Below are positions 24,840-34,090 of a stretch of DNA of 64,000 bases, in pieces. The DNA lies in NCBI RefSeq assembly GCF_900107835.1, contig NZ_FNRG01000005.1:62001-126000 (forward strand), written 5' to 3'. Source of the stretch: Oribacterium sp. KHPX15 (GTDB lineage: Bacteria > Bacillota > Clostridia > Lachnospirales > Lachnospiraceae). The translations under genes and the position numbers were made by a program. Position 1 is the first letter of the stretch. Every line of letters begins with the position of its first letter. The notes below the pieces were generated by a model. That model ran no database searches. It saw only the letters and a list, made by a program, of their open reading frames with translations, and was not told where the DNA came from.

Positions 24840-25844
24840 TTACTTCTTCTGAACGTACTTTCTGATATCGAGAGAAATAGCTACGAAGATAACGATACCG
24901 ATGGCGATGTACTGAGAGTTTGCATCTACTCCGAGGAACTGGAGGGCAACCTTCAAAAGCTCAAGTACGGCAACACCGATGATGGCGGATGAAACCTTAC
25001 CACGTCCACCGGTTACGGATACACCGCCAAGTGCACAGGCTGCGATACCTTCCATCTCATATGAAAGACCGGTATTGATAGAAGCACCGCCGGCCTTTGC
25101 TCCGAGCATGAAACCTGCCATTGCGAAGAATGCTGATGCCTTGGCATAGATAAGAATCATTGTAAGCTTTACAGGAACACCGGCAACCTCTGCTGCCTGC
25201 TTGTTTCCGCCGATTGCATACATGTACTTTCCGTGACGGGTCATGTTGTAAATGAACCAGGTGATTCCGGCCATTGCAAGTGCCATCCAAACCAGCCAGT
25301 TGATACCAAGGAGACCGGGCTTAGCGAAGTTTGTATATCCTTCGATATATCCGCCGAGAGGTGTAGCTCCTGTATAGATAAGACCAAGACCATAGATGAT
25401 CTCCATCATTGCAAGTGTTGAAATGAATGGAGGAACATGAAGGAATGCTATAAACCATCCGGTTACGGCACCAAAGCATCCGCAGATGATCATTACAAGG
25501 ATAAGAACCACAAACGGGTTAAGCGGTGTGATGCTTGCCATGAAGCCTTCCTTGAAGAAACGTCCGCCGTACTCTACCTTCTGTAAAAGTGTACCTGCGA
25601 TACAGGCACCAAATCCAACCATACGTCCACCGGAGAGATCGCATCCGCCGGTGATAACTGCACCTGAGATACCGAGAGCGATAACCAGTCTGTATGACAT
25701 ATTGGCAAGAAGGTTCATGAAGTTATTTTTTGTCAGGAAGTTATTGGTTGTAAGTCCTGTATAAATAACGAGGATGAACATTACGATGATAACACCGTTA
25801 TTGATAAGAAAATCTACGATTTTCTGTTTCTGTGTCTTTTGCAT
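24840..25844 (-). CDS. mglC: galactose/methyl-galactoside ABC transporter permease
   Basis: A 334-residue inner-membrane permease of the branched-chain/ribose group, with nine or ten spans. The typical motifs ALGISGAVITGGCDLSGGRMVGFGA and ALGGVSVTGGRGKVSSAIIGV (the conserved GGxSxxGG loop) are clear, as is NMTRHGKYMYAIGGNKQAAEVAGV, the cytoplasmic segment that contacts the ATPase. It is the third gene of mglBAC, 29 bases after mglA, with AAGGGG before the ATG. Exact sugar specificity is inferred from the MglB partner. Confidence 0.93.
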   Translation of the reverse strand: MQKTQKQKIVDFLINNGVIIVMFILVIYTGLTTNNFLTKNNFMNLLANMSYRLVIALGISGAVITGGCDLSGGRMVGFGACIAGTLLQKVEYGGRFFKEGFMASITPLNPFVVLILVMIICGCFGAVTGWFIAFLHVPPFISTLAMMEIIYGLGLIYTGATPLGGYIEGYTNFAKPGLLGINWLVWMALAMAGITWFIYNMTRHGKYMYAIGGNKQAAEVAGVPVKLTMILIYAKASAFFAMAGFMLGAKAGGASINTGLSYEMEGIAACALGGVSVTGGRGKVSSAIIGVAVLELLKVALQFLGVDANSQYIAIGIVIFVAISLDIRKYVQKK

Positions 25845-25873
25845 TTTTCTTTCCCCTTTAAATCTTTAATCGA

Positions 25874-27382
25874 TCAGAACTGTGTTGCAAATCTCATGAC
25901 ATTTTCCTGTGTCATTTCTTCTCTCTGATCTATCTCTCCTGTGATTTTTCCGTTACACATAACATAAACCCGATCCGCCATACCAAGCAGCTCAGGCATC
26001 TCGGAGGAGATCATGATGATGGCCTTACCCTGCTTTGCAAGATTCTCCATGATTTCATAAATCTCATGCTTGGCTCCGATATCGATACCTCTTGTAGGCT
26101 CATCCATGATAAGGATGTCAGGATCGTTGGCAAGCCATCTTGAAACGATAACCTTCTGCTGGTTTCCACCTGAAAGGTTAGCGATGTGCTGGTTCATGCT
26201 TGGTGTTTTTATAGAAAGCTGTGTGATGCTATCATCAACTATCTTGTTAATTGTCGGATGGTCGAGAACAAAACCACTCTTTAAGTGCTTGTTGTAGATT
26301 GAGATGCCTACGTTATCTTTGATTGAAAGACATCCGAAAATACCGTTTCCACGACGATCTTCCGTGATCATTCCAAGCTTTGCATCCATGGCGTCCTTTG
26401 ACTTTGTTATCTTCACTTCTTTTCCATGGATCTTTATGGTTCCCTCTGCCAGATGTCTGATTCCGAAGAGACCTTCCATAAGCTCTGTTCTCTGGGCTCC
26501 TACAAGTCCTCCGAATCCAAGGATTTCTCCCTTACGTATATTGAAGGAGCAATCTTTGAAGGATTTTTCATGTATGGAGGTTAAGTGCTCTGCCTCAAGG
26601 ATAACCTCGCCTATCTCGTGATCATGCTCAGGATAAATCTGGGTAAGCTCACGTCCTACCATCTTTGAAATGATATCCTCTGTTGAAAGCTCTGCTGCAG
26701 GCCATGTACCTACGTAGGTTCCGTCTCTCATTACCTGGATATCATCCGCTATCCTCTTGATCTCATCCATCTTATGGGAGATATAGATCATGGCAACGCC
26801 TCTTTCACGAAGCTGGTTCATGATCTTGAAGAGGAAGTCTACCTCATTATCGGAAAGTGAAGATGTTGGCTCATCGAAAATGATAACCTTGGCTTCATGG
26901 GAAACCGCCTTTGCGATCTCAACCAGCTGCATCTGTCCGATGGACAGGGTGCTTAAAAGAGCCCTTGGATTATATTCAAGACCAAGTTCCTTCAACCATT
27001 TCTCTGTCTCGTCGTACATTGTCTTATGGTCTATCATCTTGATGGGACCATACTCTTTTAACGGGAAACGTCCCAGATACATGTTTTCACCGATGCTTCT
27101 GGCCGGGATGGGCTGAAGCTCCTGATGCACCATGGCTATACCATGCTTTGCGGCCTCATCAGGGTTATCGATAACTACTTTCTTTCCATCCAGATATATC
27201 TCGCCTTCGTCCATATGGTAAATTCCGAAAAGACACTTCATAAGTGTGGACTTTCCGGCACCGTTTTCACCCATGAGAGCGAGAACCGAACCCGGACGAA
27301 CAGCAAGATTGACTTTATCCAGCGCTTTTACACCCGGAAATGACTTAGATACTCCTCTAAGTTCCAGTTTATACTCCGCCAT
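25874..27382 (-). CDS. mglA: galactose/methyl-galactoside ABC transporter ATP-binding protein
   Basis: A 502-residue protein with two fused ABC domains. The first has Walker A GENGAGKSTLMK (about 37-48), signature LSIGQMQLVEIAKA and Walker B VIIFDEPTSS. The second has a degenerate P-loop (GGLVGAQRTEL) and a full signature NLSGGNQQKVIVSRWL followed by ILIMDEPTRGID, as is normal for sugar ABC ATPases of this class. I chose the ATG at 27382 because GGAGGAC precedes it; an in-frame ATG at 27439 lacks a site. It couples ATP hydrolysis to MglC transport. Confidence 0.94.
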   Translation of the reverse strand: MAEYKLELRGVSKSFPGVKALDKVNLAVRPGSVLALMGENGAGKSTLMKCLFGIYHMDEGEIYLDGKKVVIDNPDEAAKHGIAMVHQELQPIPARSIGENMYLGRFPLKEYGPIKMIDHKTMYDETEKWLKELGLEYNPRALLSTLSIGQMQLVEIAKAVSHEAKVIIFDEPTSSLSDNEVDFLFKIMNQLRERGVAMIYISHKMDEIKRIADDIQVMRDGTYVGTWPAAELSTEDIISKMVGRELTQIYPEHDHEIGEVILEAEHLTSIHEKSFKDCSFNIRKGEILGFGGLVGAQRTELMEGLFGIRHLAEGTIKIHGKEVKITKSKDAMDAKLGMITEDRRGNGIFGCLSIKDNVGISIYNKHLKSGFVLDHPTINKIVDDSITQLSIKTPSMNQHIANLSGGNQQKVIVSRWLANDPDILIMDEPTRGIDIGAKHEIYEIMENLAKQGKAIIMISSEMPELLGMADRVYVMCNGKITGEIDQREEMTQENVMRFATQF

Positions 27383-27498
27383 TTTGTCCTCCAGTAAATT
27401 TTCTTTATCGTGCAGGATGGAGAATCTTCTCCCATTCACTGCCCAGGTGCATCGGTCAAAACAAAACCTTTATTATACACCTAATCTGATGTTAAAGA

Positions 27499-27532
27499 AA
27501 GAGTACAGGTGCGATGTCGCACCCGCACTCTT
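27499..27532 (-). terminator. mglB-mglA intercistronic hairpin
   Basis: GGTGCGA/TCGCACC (27508-27514, 27517-27523) within outer AAGAGT/ACTCTT, followed on the minus strand by TTTCTTT. A leaky terminator or 3-prime stabilising hairpin here would give the excess of binding protein over transporter usual in such operons. Confidence 0.7.
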
Positions 27533-27570
27533 TTGATGTTTCTGATTTAATTTGTCTGATTCCTTATGAA

Positions 27571-28722
27571 TTAGCCAAGAGATGCAAGGATGTCATCTAC
27601 ATTAGCGGTTGTAACCTTAACGTAATCGCATCCGATGTAGTGGTCATTGCCCTCACCTGTGAGATACTTAACAGCTGCATCTGCTGCTGAGTGAGACTGT
27701 GAGATGTGATCGTTAAATACTGTACCTGTCTGCTTTCCGGACTTAACGTTGTCGCAAGCCTCCTGAAGAGCATCTACACCAAGAAGATATACATCTGTTC
27801 CGACTGTCTCGCCTGCTGCCTCGATAGCCTGAAGAGCACCAAGAGCCATAGCATCGTTGTTACAGAATACAACTTCGATATCCTTGCCATGCTGTGCAAG
27901 AGAGTTAGCTACAAGTGACTGTGCCTGAGCCTGATCCCAGTTACCTACCTGATCATCGAGACACTCAACCTCAACGCCTGCATCTGTAAGAGCCTTAACT
28001 GAGAACTCTGTTCTGTACTGAGCATCAACGTTCTCAGGGTCACCCTCGATCATGATGTAAGAAACCTTGCCGTCGCCGTTGATATCGCCCTTGTTCTCAA
28101 GGTCTAATACGATCTCACCCTGCATTGTACCTGACTGACGTGCATCACATCCAACGTATGTTACGTTCATGTTATCTGCCTTCCATCTCTCCTCTTCCTG
28201 AGCATCCGGCTCACGGTTGATGTAAACGAGAGGAATGTTAGCCTCAGTTACCATATCTGTGATTGTAGCTGCTGATGAAGAGTTAACAGGGTTGATGATG
28301 AGAACGTCTACACCTGATGTGATGAAGTTCTGGATCTGGTTTGTCTGAGTAGCCTGGTCATTAGCACCATCTACGATAGAGATATTCTCAGCCTTGAATC
28401 CGAGTGACTCGAGATATGACTGTAATTCGTTTCTGAAAAGTGTCATGAAGTTATCAGAGAACTGATAGATACATACGCCAACCTTCTTATCTGAAAGATC
28501 AACATCACCGGTTGCTGCAGCTGCCTCTGTTGCTGCTGCGGCTGCTTCTGTAGCTGCTGTTGTCTCTGCAGGAGCTGCTGCCTCTGTTGCGGCTGCCTCT
28601 GTTGCGGCTGCCTCTGTTGCTGCAGGAGCTGCTGTTGTAGCAGTTGTGTTAGATGATCCACAACCTGTAAGCATTGATACTGCCATTGCTGATACTGTAA
28701 GTAAGCTAAGTGCTTTCTTCAT
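27571..28722 (-). CDS. mglB: galactose/glucose-binding lipoprotein
   Basis: A 383-residue binding protein: signal peptide with lipobox LTGC (Cys21), a 50-residue low-complexity linker of Ala/Thr/Glu (about 22-72), then the type 1 periplasmic-binding domain. Pocket and calcium-loop motifs are clear: VYINREP, VGCDARQSGTMQGE, DINGDGKVSYIMIEGDPENVDAQYRT, NWDQAQAQSLV and FCNNDAMALG. It captures galactose or glucose outside the membrane for MglAC. The linker is encoded by near-perfect short GCTGCCTCTGTTGCG-type repeats and probably holds the domain away from the membrane. GGAGGATT precedes the ATG. Confidence 0.93.
   Translation of the reverse strand: MKKALSLLTVSAMAVSMLTGCGSSNTTATTAAPAATEAAATEAAATEAAAPAETTAATEAAAAATEAAAATGDVDLSDKKVGVCIYQFSDNFMTLFRNELQSYLESLGFKAENISIVDGANDQATQTNQIQNFITSGVDVLIINPVNSSSAATITDMVTEANIPLVYINREPDAQEEERWKADNMNVTYVGCDARQSGTMQGEIVLDLENKGDINGDGKVSYIMIEGDPENVDAQYRTEFSVKALTDAGVEVECLDDQVGNWDQAQAQSLVANSLAQHGKDIEVVFCNNDAMALGALQAIEAAGETVGTDVYLLGVDALQEACDNVKSGKQTGTVFNDHISQSHSAADAAVKYLTGEGNDHYIGCDYVKVTTANVDDILASLG
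28505..28640 (-). repeat. Ala/Thr/Glu-coding short tandem repeats in mglB
   Basis: Repeats of AATEA-type codons between the lipoprotein cysteine and the binding domain. Such tracts can slip in replication and vary the linker length between strains. Confidence 0.6.
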
Positions 28723-28833
28723 AATAATCCAATCCTCCTAGATTTTGTTTTGTTTTGCGGTGTCCCCGCGTTTCGTTGTATAAATAATAACAAAGGCAAT
28801 CTCACGAAAGAATAGATTATTCTTCTTTAAATC

Positions 28834-29766
28834 TTAGAAATTCTTCTTATCTTCGATAATGTATAAAGGTCTGTCTTTAAGCTCCTCAAAAAGCACTGCA
28901 ATATACTCTCCGATGATACCGATAACTATAAAAAGTACCGCAAACATAAAGCATAAAAGCACAACTATAGTGGCATATCCCGAGGGTGCCCCGTCATGGG
29001 TGCACAGTGTATAGATAAGAAGTATAAACCCCAGGAATCCGCTGCTTAAGCCTGCGAAGATGCCGAGTTTAAGCGGAACATTGGAAAAGCACATGATGGT
29101 ATTCATGGCAAAGGTAAAGAGTTTTTTTATGGAATAATGACTCTTTCCGGCAATTCTCGGAGCTGCCTTATACTCTATAGTGGTTTTTCTGAATCCAACA
29201 TTCTGAACATAGCCCCGAAGGAATCTTACCTTCTCGCGATAGTTTTTCATAAGTACCTTCTGGACTGTACTTGTGATGGCAAAGAAATCCGAAGCATTTG
29301 GTTCAAGATAGATATCGGAAAGCTTGTTGATAAGCCAGTAAAATCCTCCGGAGGTTATCTTCTTGATAATTCCCGCAGTTTCATTGCTGGTTCTTACCAT
29401 TGAGATAACCTGGTATCCCTCATCAAAAGCCTCTGTAATGGGCAAAAGATACTCAGGCGGATGCTGAAGATCCGCATCCATAAACACCAGTCCGTCTCCT
29501 GATGCATAGTCAAGACCTGCTATCATCGCTGCTTCATGACCGAAATTTCTGGAAAAGCTTATGAGCTTAATGTGCTCTTTGTCAGTATCAGCCAGTTCCG
29601 AAAGAATCTCGCCTGTTCTGTCCATTGAGCCGTCATTCACAAATATAAACTCGTAGTTCCATCCTTTTTCACGAAGCTTCTCCCCATATTCCTTTGTGAC
29701 TCTGTAAAATTCATTTACTCCTGCCTCTTCATTGTAGGCGGAAACGACGATGCTAAGCAGTTTCAT
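28834..29766 (-). CDS. GtrB/DPM1-like family 2 glycosyltransferase
   Basis: A 310-residue enzyme with an N-terminal GT-A domain (VVSAYNEEAGVNEFYRV; the DxD-type motif in LVFMDADLQHPPE near 88-100; SFSRNFGHEAAMIAGLDYA) and two C-terminal spans (about 230-290). This is the architecture of transferases that charge undecaprenyl phosphate or dolichol phosphate with a sugar for later transfer outside the cell. It overlaps licD by 4 bases (ATGA), so they are translated together. The two large membrane proteins upstream are candidate acceptor-side transferases. Sugar unknown. Confidence 0.9.
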   Translation of the reverse strand: MKLLSIVVSAYNEEAGVNEFYRVTKEYGEKLREKGWNYEFIFVNDGSMDRTGEILSELADTDKEHIKLISFSRNFGHEAAMIAGLDYASGDGLVFMDADLQHPPEYLLPITEAFDEGYQVISMVRTSNETAGIIKKITSGGFYWLINKLSDIYLEPNASDFFAITSTVQKVLMKNYREKVRFLRGYVQNVGFRKTTIEYKAAPRIAGKSHYSIKKLFTFAMNTIMCFSNVPLKLGIFAGLSSGFLGFILLIYTLCTHDGAPSGYATIVVLLCFMFAVLFIVIGIIGEYIAVLFEELKDRPLYIIEDKKNF

Positions 29767-30644
29767 TGTATCTCCAACTCTCTTCCGCTGTGGGAGGGCT
29801 GACGCTTCTCAACGGGCGGAAGCTTCATATAATCTCCATAAAGCATTTTGAGAACCTTGTCCCACTCCCTGGGACCTGTGAATCTTTCACCTTCAAACTC
29901 AAAGGATATCGGTTCTTCCCAGCTGTCATCAACCACACAGTACTGAAAATCAGGCTGGTAGTTTGAGAAAAAGGATTTTCCGGCGGAAACATTATTATCT
30001 GTTTTATAAAGCTCAGTGTACTTTTTTGCGCTGTTATCCTGCCACTTAAAGATGGTCTTCATGGGAATGAGTCTCCCAAGTCCTACAAGTACCGAAACCT
30101 CCAGCTTCTGGAGGCCTTTGTATTTGGACCAGTCCAGCTTTCTCCTGTGGGCCATACCCATACCGAAAAATATCTGTTGCTTTAAACGCATAAGCCTGGA
30201 AGAAAGCTTTCCCTTAGGCAGTCTGTCGATAATGAAAAGATCCACCCACAGGTGATTAAGCTTTCCTTCGTAGAACTCCATATCCGCATCATCCTCTGAG
30301 TGCCTGCGGGAATTCTTATATATAACTCTCGGAACAAAGTCGTAAAAGGCTTCTCCATCCCGATAGTCATCCGGCATTACCAGTTCCATATTTCCCGGAA
30401 GCTCAAGATTGGCTATCACCTTAAACTTTTCAAACTCTTCACGTCTGAAGCAGAGATCCACATCATCATCCCAGGGAATGAAACCACGGTGTCTCACGGC
30501 CCCGAGAAGAGTACCGGAATCAATAAGATATGTAATGTTATGTCTTATGCAGATTTCTCTTACGGCTTTTAGTATTTCAAGATTGGCCTTATGGATTTTT
30601 TCGAGGTCAAATTCAAAGTCAGTATTTTTACTAGTGTTTTCCAT
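29763..30644 (-). CDS. LicD family phosphotransferase
   Basis: A 293-residue protein with the LicD domain near the N-terminus: VREICIRHNITYLIDSGTLLGAVRHRGFIPWDDDVDLCFRREEFEKF, in which the WDDDVD acidic cluster (about 55-60) is the expected metal site. LicD proteins transfer phosphocholine or similar groups from CDP carriers to surface glycans, or sugar phosphates in related families. It stands between rfbH and the GtrB-like gene. The donor is unproven; CDP-choline synthesis genes are not in the window. Confidence 0.9.
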   Translation of the reverse strand: MENTSKNTDFEFDLEKIHKANLEILKAVREICIRHNITYLIDSGTLLGAVRHRGFIPWDDDVDLCFRREEFEKFKVIANLELPGNMELVMPDDYRDGEAFYDFVPRVIYKNSRRHSEDDADMEFYEGKLNHLWVDLFIIDRLPKGKLSSRLMRLKQQIFFGMGMAHRRKLDWSKYKGLQKLEVSVLVGLGRLIPMKTIFKWQDNSAKKYTELYKTDNNVSAGKSFFSNYQPDFQYCVVDDSWEEPISFEFEGERFTGPREWDKVLKMLYGDYMKLPPVEKRQPSHSGRELEIQ

Positions 30645-30730
30645 TATTACTCCCTGGGTCAGACATAAACCGGATTTATCCGGACCCGCACCTGACTCAC
30701 CAATAAAGTAAGAAGCTTTACTTTCAAACT

Positions 30731-32068
30731 TTATCTTAATGCTTCCAGCAGGATTTTTGCCATGTAGCTGAGCTTTTCGTCAGTCATGCCGGGATAAAGG
30801 CCTACCCAGAAGGTATCCTTCATGATCCGGTCTGTTATTTCAAGGTTTCCCACAACACGGAATCCTTCTCCGGTTTTTCTCATTTCATCAAAGCATGGAT
30901 GTTTTATGAGATTTCCCGCAAAAAGCATTCTGGTCTGAACCCCGTGGTCCTCCACGTATCTTACAACCTGCTCTCTTTCAACACCTTCCTTACAGGTCAT
31001 AAGGAAACCGAACCAGCTTGGATCAGAATCCGGCTCTGCCTCAGGAAGAATGAGCTTTTCTTCAGCTCCTCCCTTTATGAGAAGATCCTTAAGATAAGTA
31101 AAATTATGCTTTCTCTTCTCAACAAATCCCGGGAACTTTTCAAGCTGCGCAACTCCCACGGCAGCCTGCATATCTGTTGCCTTCAGGTTATATCCGAAAT
31201 GAGAGTATACATACTTATGGTCATAGCCTTTAGGAAGCTCGCCGTACTGCCCGTCGAAACGATGGCCGCAGGTATTGTCCTTTCCCGGCGCGCACCAGCA
31301 GTCTCTTCCCCAGTCTCTGATGCTTCTCATGATACGATGAAGCAGAGGGTTGTTGGTGTAGCAGGCACCGCCCTCCCCCATGGTCATATGGTGAGGAGGA
31401 TAGAAGCTGGAGGTTCCGATATCGCCGATGGTACCTGTAAGCTTTGTTTCACCGTCAATTGTGTAGGTGGAGCCCAGGGCATCGCAGTTATCCTCCACAA
31501 GCCAGAGACCGTGTTTATCGCAAAATTCCTTTACGGCCTTAAGATTGAAAGGATTACCTAAAGTGTGGGCGATCATAACCGCCTTTGTTTTATCACTTAA
31601 AGCTTCCTCAAGCTTTGTCACATCTATGTCACAGGTGGGTAATGTCACGTCCACAAAAACAGGCACTGCACCGTACTGGATTATAGGCGTTACGGTTGTG
31701 GGGAATCCCGCCGCAACTGTGATAACCTCATCTCCGCGTCTCACCTGTCTCTCCTTAAGAAGAGGACTTGTTAATGTACTGAAGGCAAGAAGATTGGCGC
31801 TGGAACCGGAGTTCACGAGACTCACATACTTAACGCCCAGGTACTTTCCGAAATCATGCTCAAACTTATCCGTGAATCTTCCCGCTGTGAGCCAGAACTC
31901 TAAAGCACTGTCCACAAGATTCACCATTTCTTTATCATCATAAACCCGGCTTGCGTAAGGTATACGGTCTCCCTCTTCATAGGGCTTTGCCGGTACTTTA
32001 TATTTTTTTGCATATTCGGAAACAAGATCAAGTATCTCCTGTCTTGCCTGCTGCTCTGTTTTTTCCAT
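30731..32068 (-). CDS. rfbH: CDP-6-deoxy-4-hexulose 3-dehydrase (E1)
   Basis: A 445-residue enzyme (RfbH/DdhC) that removes the 3-hydroxyl of CDP-6-deoxy-4-hexulose using pyridoxamine phosphate and an iron-sulfur cluster. The aminotransferase lysine is replaced by histidine in YPPHHMTMGEGG, the hallmark of E1. A CxC-x7-C motif (CWCAPGKDNTC) and the Cys in VEDNCDALGS complete the expected four-cysteine [2Fe-2S] site. It normally works with a separate reductase (DdhD/E3), which is not seen in the window. It is the third step gene after rfbF and rfbG. Confidence 0.94.
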   Translation of the reverse strand: MEKTEQQARQEILDLVSEYAKKYKVPAKPYEEGDRIPYASRVYDDKEMVNLVDSALEFWLTAGRFTDKFEHDFGKYLGVKYVSLVNSGSSANLLAFSTLTSPLLKERQVRRGDEVITVAAGFPTTVTPIIQYGAVPVFVDVTLPTCDIDVTKLEEALSDKTKAVMIAHTLGNPFNLKAVKEFCDKHGLWLVEDNCDALGSTYTIDGETKLTGTIGDIGTSSFYPPHHMTMGEGGACYTNNPLLHRIMRSIRDWGRDCWCAPGKDNTCGHRFDGQYGELPKGYDHKYVYSHFGYNLKATDMQAAVGVAQLEKFPGFVEKRKHNFTYLKDLLIKGGAEEKLILPEAEPDSDPSWFGFLMTCKEGVEREQVVRYVEDHGVQTRMLFAGNLIKHPCFDEMRKTGEGFRVVGNLEITDRIMKDTFWVGLYPGMTDEKLSYMAKILLEALR

Positions 32069-32217
32069 AGTAATTCTCTTTCTAAATGATACATTTGCCT
32101 GATTCAGGCTTTATATTCGTGTAGCTCATTTCCGGCTTTTCTCTTTTCATACAATCATAGATAATGCAATATCATATGGCACATTCTCTGAAATCATAAG
32201 TCATGTTAATAATTTTA

Positions 32218-33309
32218 TTAATCCGCCAGAAAATCCTTTATTTGCTCTTCAGTATATTTAAGCATGTCCTCTTTGTCATTCCATGCCCGGTACCACTTAA
32301 CGGTTTCCCGGACAGCTTCATCCACATGCCAGACAGGTGTCCATCCCAGGGCCTTCTTGATCTTCCCGGTATCAAGCATCAGGAATGATGCTTCATGGGG
32401 AGCGTCAGCCTCTGCTTCCGTATGCCACTTTGCGCCCTCACCCCAGGAGGCCACAAATTTATCCGCCAGATCTCCGGTTGTGATGGCATCCGACTCATCG
32501 GGGCCGACATTATAACAATCGGAAACCTCCGGATCCTCAGCCTGTCTCATGGCGATAAGAAGATATACATAAAGGGGCTCCAAAACATGCTGATAAGGTC
32601 TCGTACTGTAAGGGTTTCTCACATGAATGCTTTTTCCCGAAACTGTATCCCTTACGCAGTCAGGGATTATACGGTCTCTGGCAAAATCACCTCCGCCGAT
32701 AACATTACCAGCACGGGCTGTGGAAATCGGGGTAACCGAATCCTCACCACTGAAAAATGACTTTGTATAGCTGTGGGTCACAAGCTCGGAACAGGACTTT
32801 GAGTTACTGTAGGGATCATAACCATCAAGCTTTTCTTCTTCCTTAAAAGGATGGTCCATGAGGTCGCTGTTTTCATAAACCTTATCGGTGGTGACATTCA
32901 GGAATGTCTTCACTCTGTCATCACCATACTCACGGCTTTTTCTGACACACTCAAGGATATTGACGGTGCCCATAACATTTATCTCATAGGTTTCTCTCGG
33001 TATCTCATAGGAAGTTCTCACTATGGGCTGGGCTGCAAGGTGAAGAACCACTTGAGGTTTCACCTTTTCAAAAAAGGAGCTTAAATGCTGAAAATCCCTG
33101 ATATCTCCGATCTCTGAGGTCATCTCCTTTTCGAGACCGAGTATACTGAAAAGGGAGGGTTCAGTAGGAGGTTCCAATGCATAGCCATAGACCTCTGCAC
33201 CAAGCATTTTCAGCATCAGGGACAGCCAGCTGCCTTTGAAACCGGTATGACCTGTAACCAGCACTCTTTTTCTGTTGTAGTATTTCTTTAGTTCTGTGAA
33301 TTTTGACAT
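32218..33309 (-). CDS. rfbG: CDP-glucose 4,6-dehydratase
   Basis: A 363-residue short-chain dehydrogenase-type enzyme (DdhB). The NAD-binding GHTGFKGSWL is at about 19-28, and further motifs are LHLAAQPIVRTSY, TDKVYEN (the TDxVYEN active-site motif), YSNSKSCSELV (YxxxK catalytic pair) and ARAGNVIGGGDFARDRIIPD. It converts CDP-glucose to CDP-4-keto-6-deoxyglucose. It lies between rfbF (7 bases) and rfbH (149 bases), in pathway order. Confidence 0.95.
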   Translation of the reverse strand: MSKFTELKKYYNRKRVLVTGHTGFKGSWLSLMLKMLGAEVYGYALEPPTEPSLFSILGLEKEMTSEIGDIRDFQHLSSFFEKVKPQVVLHLAAQPIVRTSYEIPRETYEINVMGTVNILECVRKSREYGDDRVKTFLNVTTDKVYENSDLMDHPFKEEEKLDGYDPYSNSKSCSELVTHSYTKSFFSGEDSVTPISTARAGNVIGGGDFARDRIIPDCVRDTVSGKSIHVRNPYSTRPYQHVLEPLYVYLLIAMRQAEDPEVSDCYNVGPDESDAITTGDLADKFVASWGEGAKWHTEAEADAPHEASFLMLDTGKIKKALGWTPVWHVDEAVRETVKWYRAWNDKEDMLKYTEEQIKDFLAD

Positions 33310-33316
33310 TTATTTA

Positions 33317-34087
33317 TCACCATCTCTTCCATGGAGCCCTATTCTCTTCCCAAAGAGTCTCAAGGAGCTTCTTTTCTCTCTGTGTATCCATACACTGCCA
33401 GAAACCCGGGTGATAGAAACTCATAAGCTCACCATCTGCCGCAAGCTTATGCATTGGCTCCCGTTCAAGGACGCATTTGTCACCGGTCAGATAATCAAAG
33501 ACCTTTGGATCAAATACCATAAAGCCTCCGTTAATGATGGCGCCGTCCTCATTCTGCTTTTCCCTGAAGGATCTGATCTTGTTGTTGTCATCGATATCAA
33601 GAACGCCCTTCTGCTGGGCGAGAGATACTGTAGTAATGGTTGCGATCTTTCCGTGGCTTCTGTGGAACTTTTCAAGAGCGCTAATGTCTACATCGGACAC
33701 TCCGTCACCATAGGTCAGCATGAAAGGCTCATCCCCCACATACTTCTGTACTCTCTTGATACGTCCTCCGGTCATGGTATTGAGTCCCGTATCAACTATA
33801 GTCACCTTCCAGGGCTCATTCATATTGTTATGTACTTCCATACTGTTATTGCTGAGATCAAAGGTGACATCTGAATTATGAAGGAAGTAATTCGCAAAAA
33901 ACTCCTTTATAACATACTGCTTATAGCCCGCCAGTATGATGAAATCATTGTAGCCGTAGCTTGAATAGTATTTCATGATATGCCAGAGTATGGGCATCTC
34001 GCCTATCTCTATCATGGGCTTTGGCTTTAAATGTGATTCCTCTGAAATACGTGTTCCGAATCCACCTGCTAAGATTAATACTTTCAT
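33317..34087 (-). CDS. rfbF: glucose-1-phosphate cytidylyltransferase
   Basis: A 256-residue nucleotidyltransferase (DdhA) making CDP-glucose from CTP and glucose 1-phosphate. The N-terminal LAGGFGTRISEESHLKPKPMIEIG is the nucleotide-binding signature, with EIGEMPILWHIMKYYSSYG typical of this family rather than RmlA. It begins the CDP-3,6-dideoxyhexose branch, 3 bases after the stop of the preceding membrane-protein gene. Confidence 0.95.
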   Translation of the reverse strand: MKVLILAGGFGTRISEESHLKPKPMIEIGEMPILWHIMKYYSSYGYNDFIILAGYKQYVIKEFFANYFLHNSDVTFDLSNNSMEVHNNMNEPWKVTIVDTGLNTMTGGRIKRVQKYVGDEPFMLTYGDGVSDVDISALEKFHRSHGKIATITTVSLAQQKGVLDIDDNNKIRSFREKQNEDGAIINGGFMVFDPKVFDYLTGDKCVLEREPMHKLAADGELMSFYHPGFWQCMDTQREKKLLETLWEENRAPWKRW

Positions 34088-34090
34088 TTT

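Noticed and set aside
28443-28661. Gln/Leu-rich minus-strand frame in mglB
   Set aside because: An alternative reading of the Ala/Thr/Glu repeats; low complexity only.
30899-31561. 220-residue plus-strand frame opposite rfbH
   Set aside because: Antisense to a complete enzyme with intact cysteine and histidine motifs; composition is that of a shadow frame.
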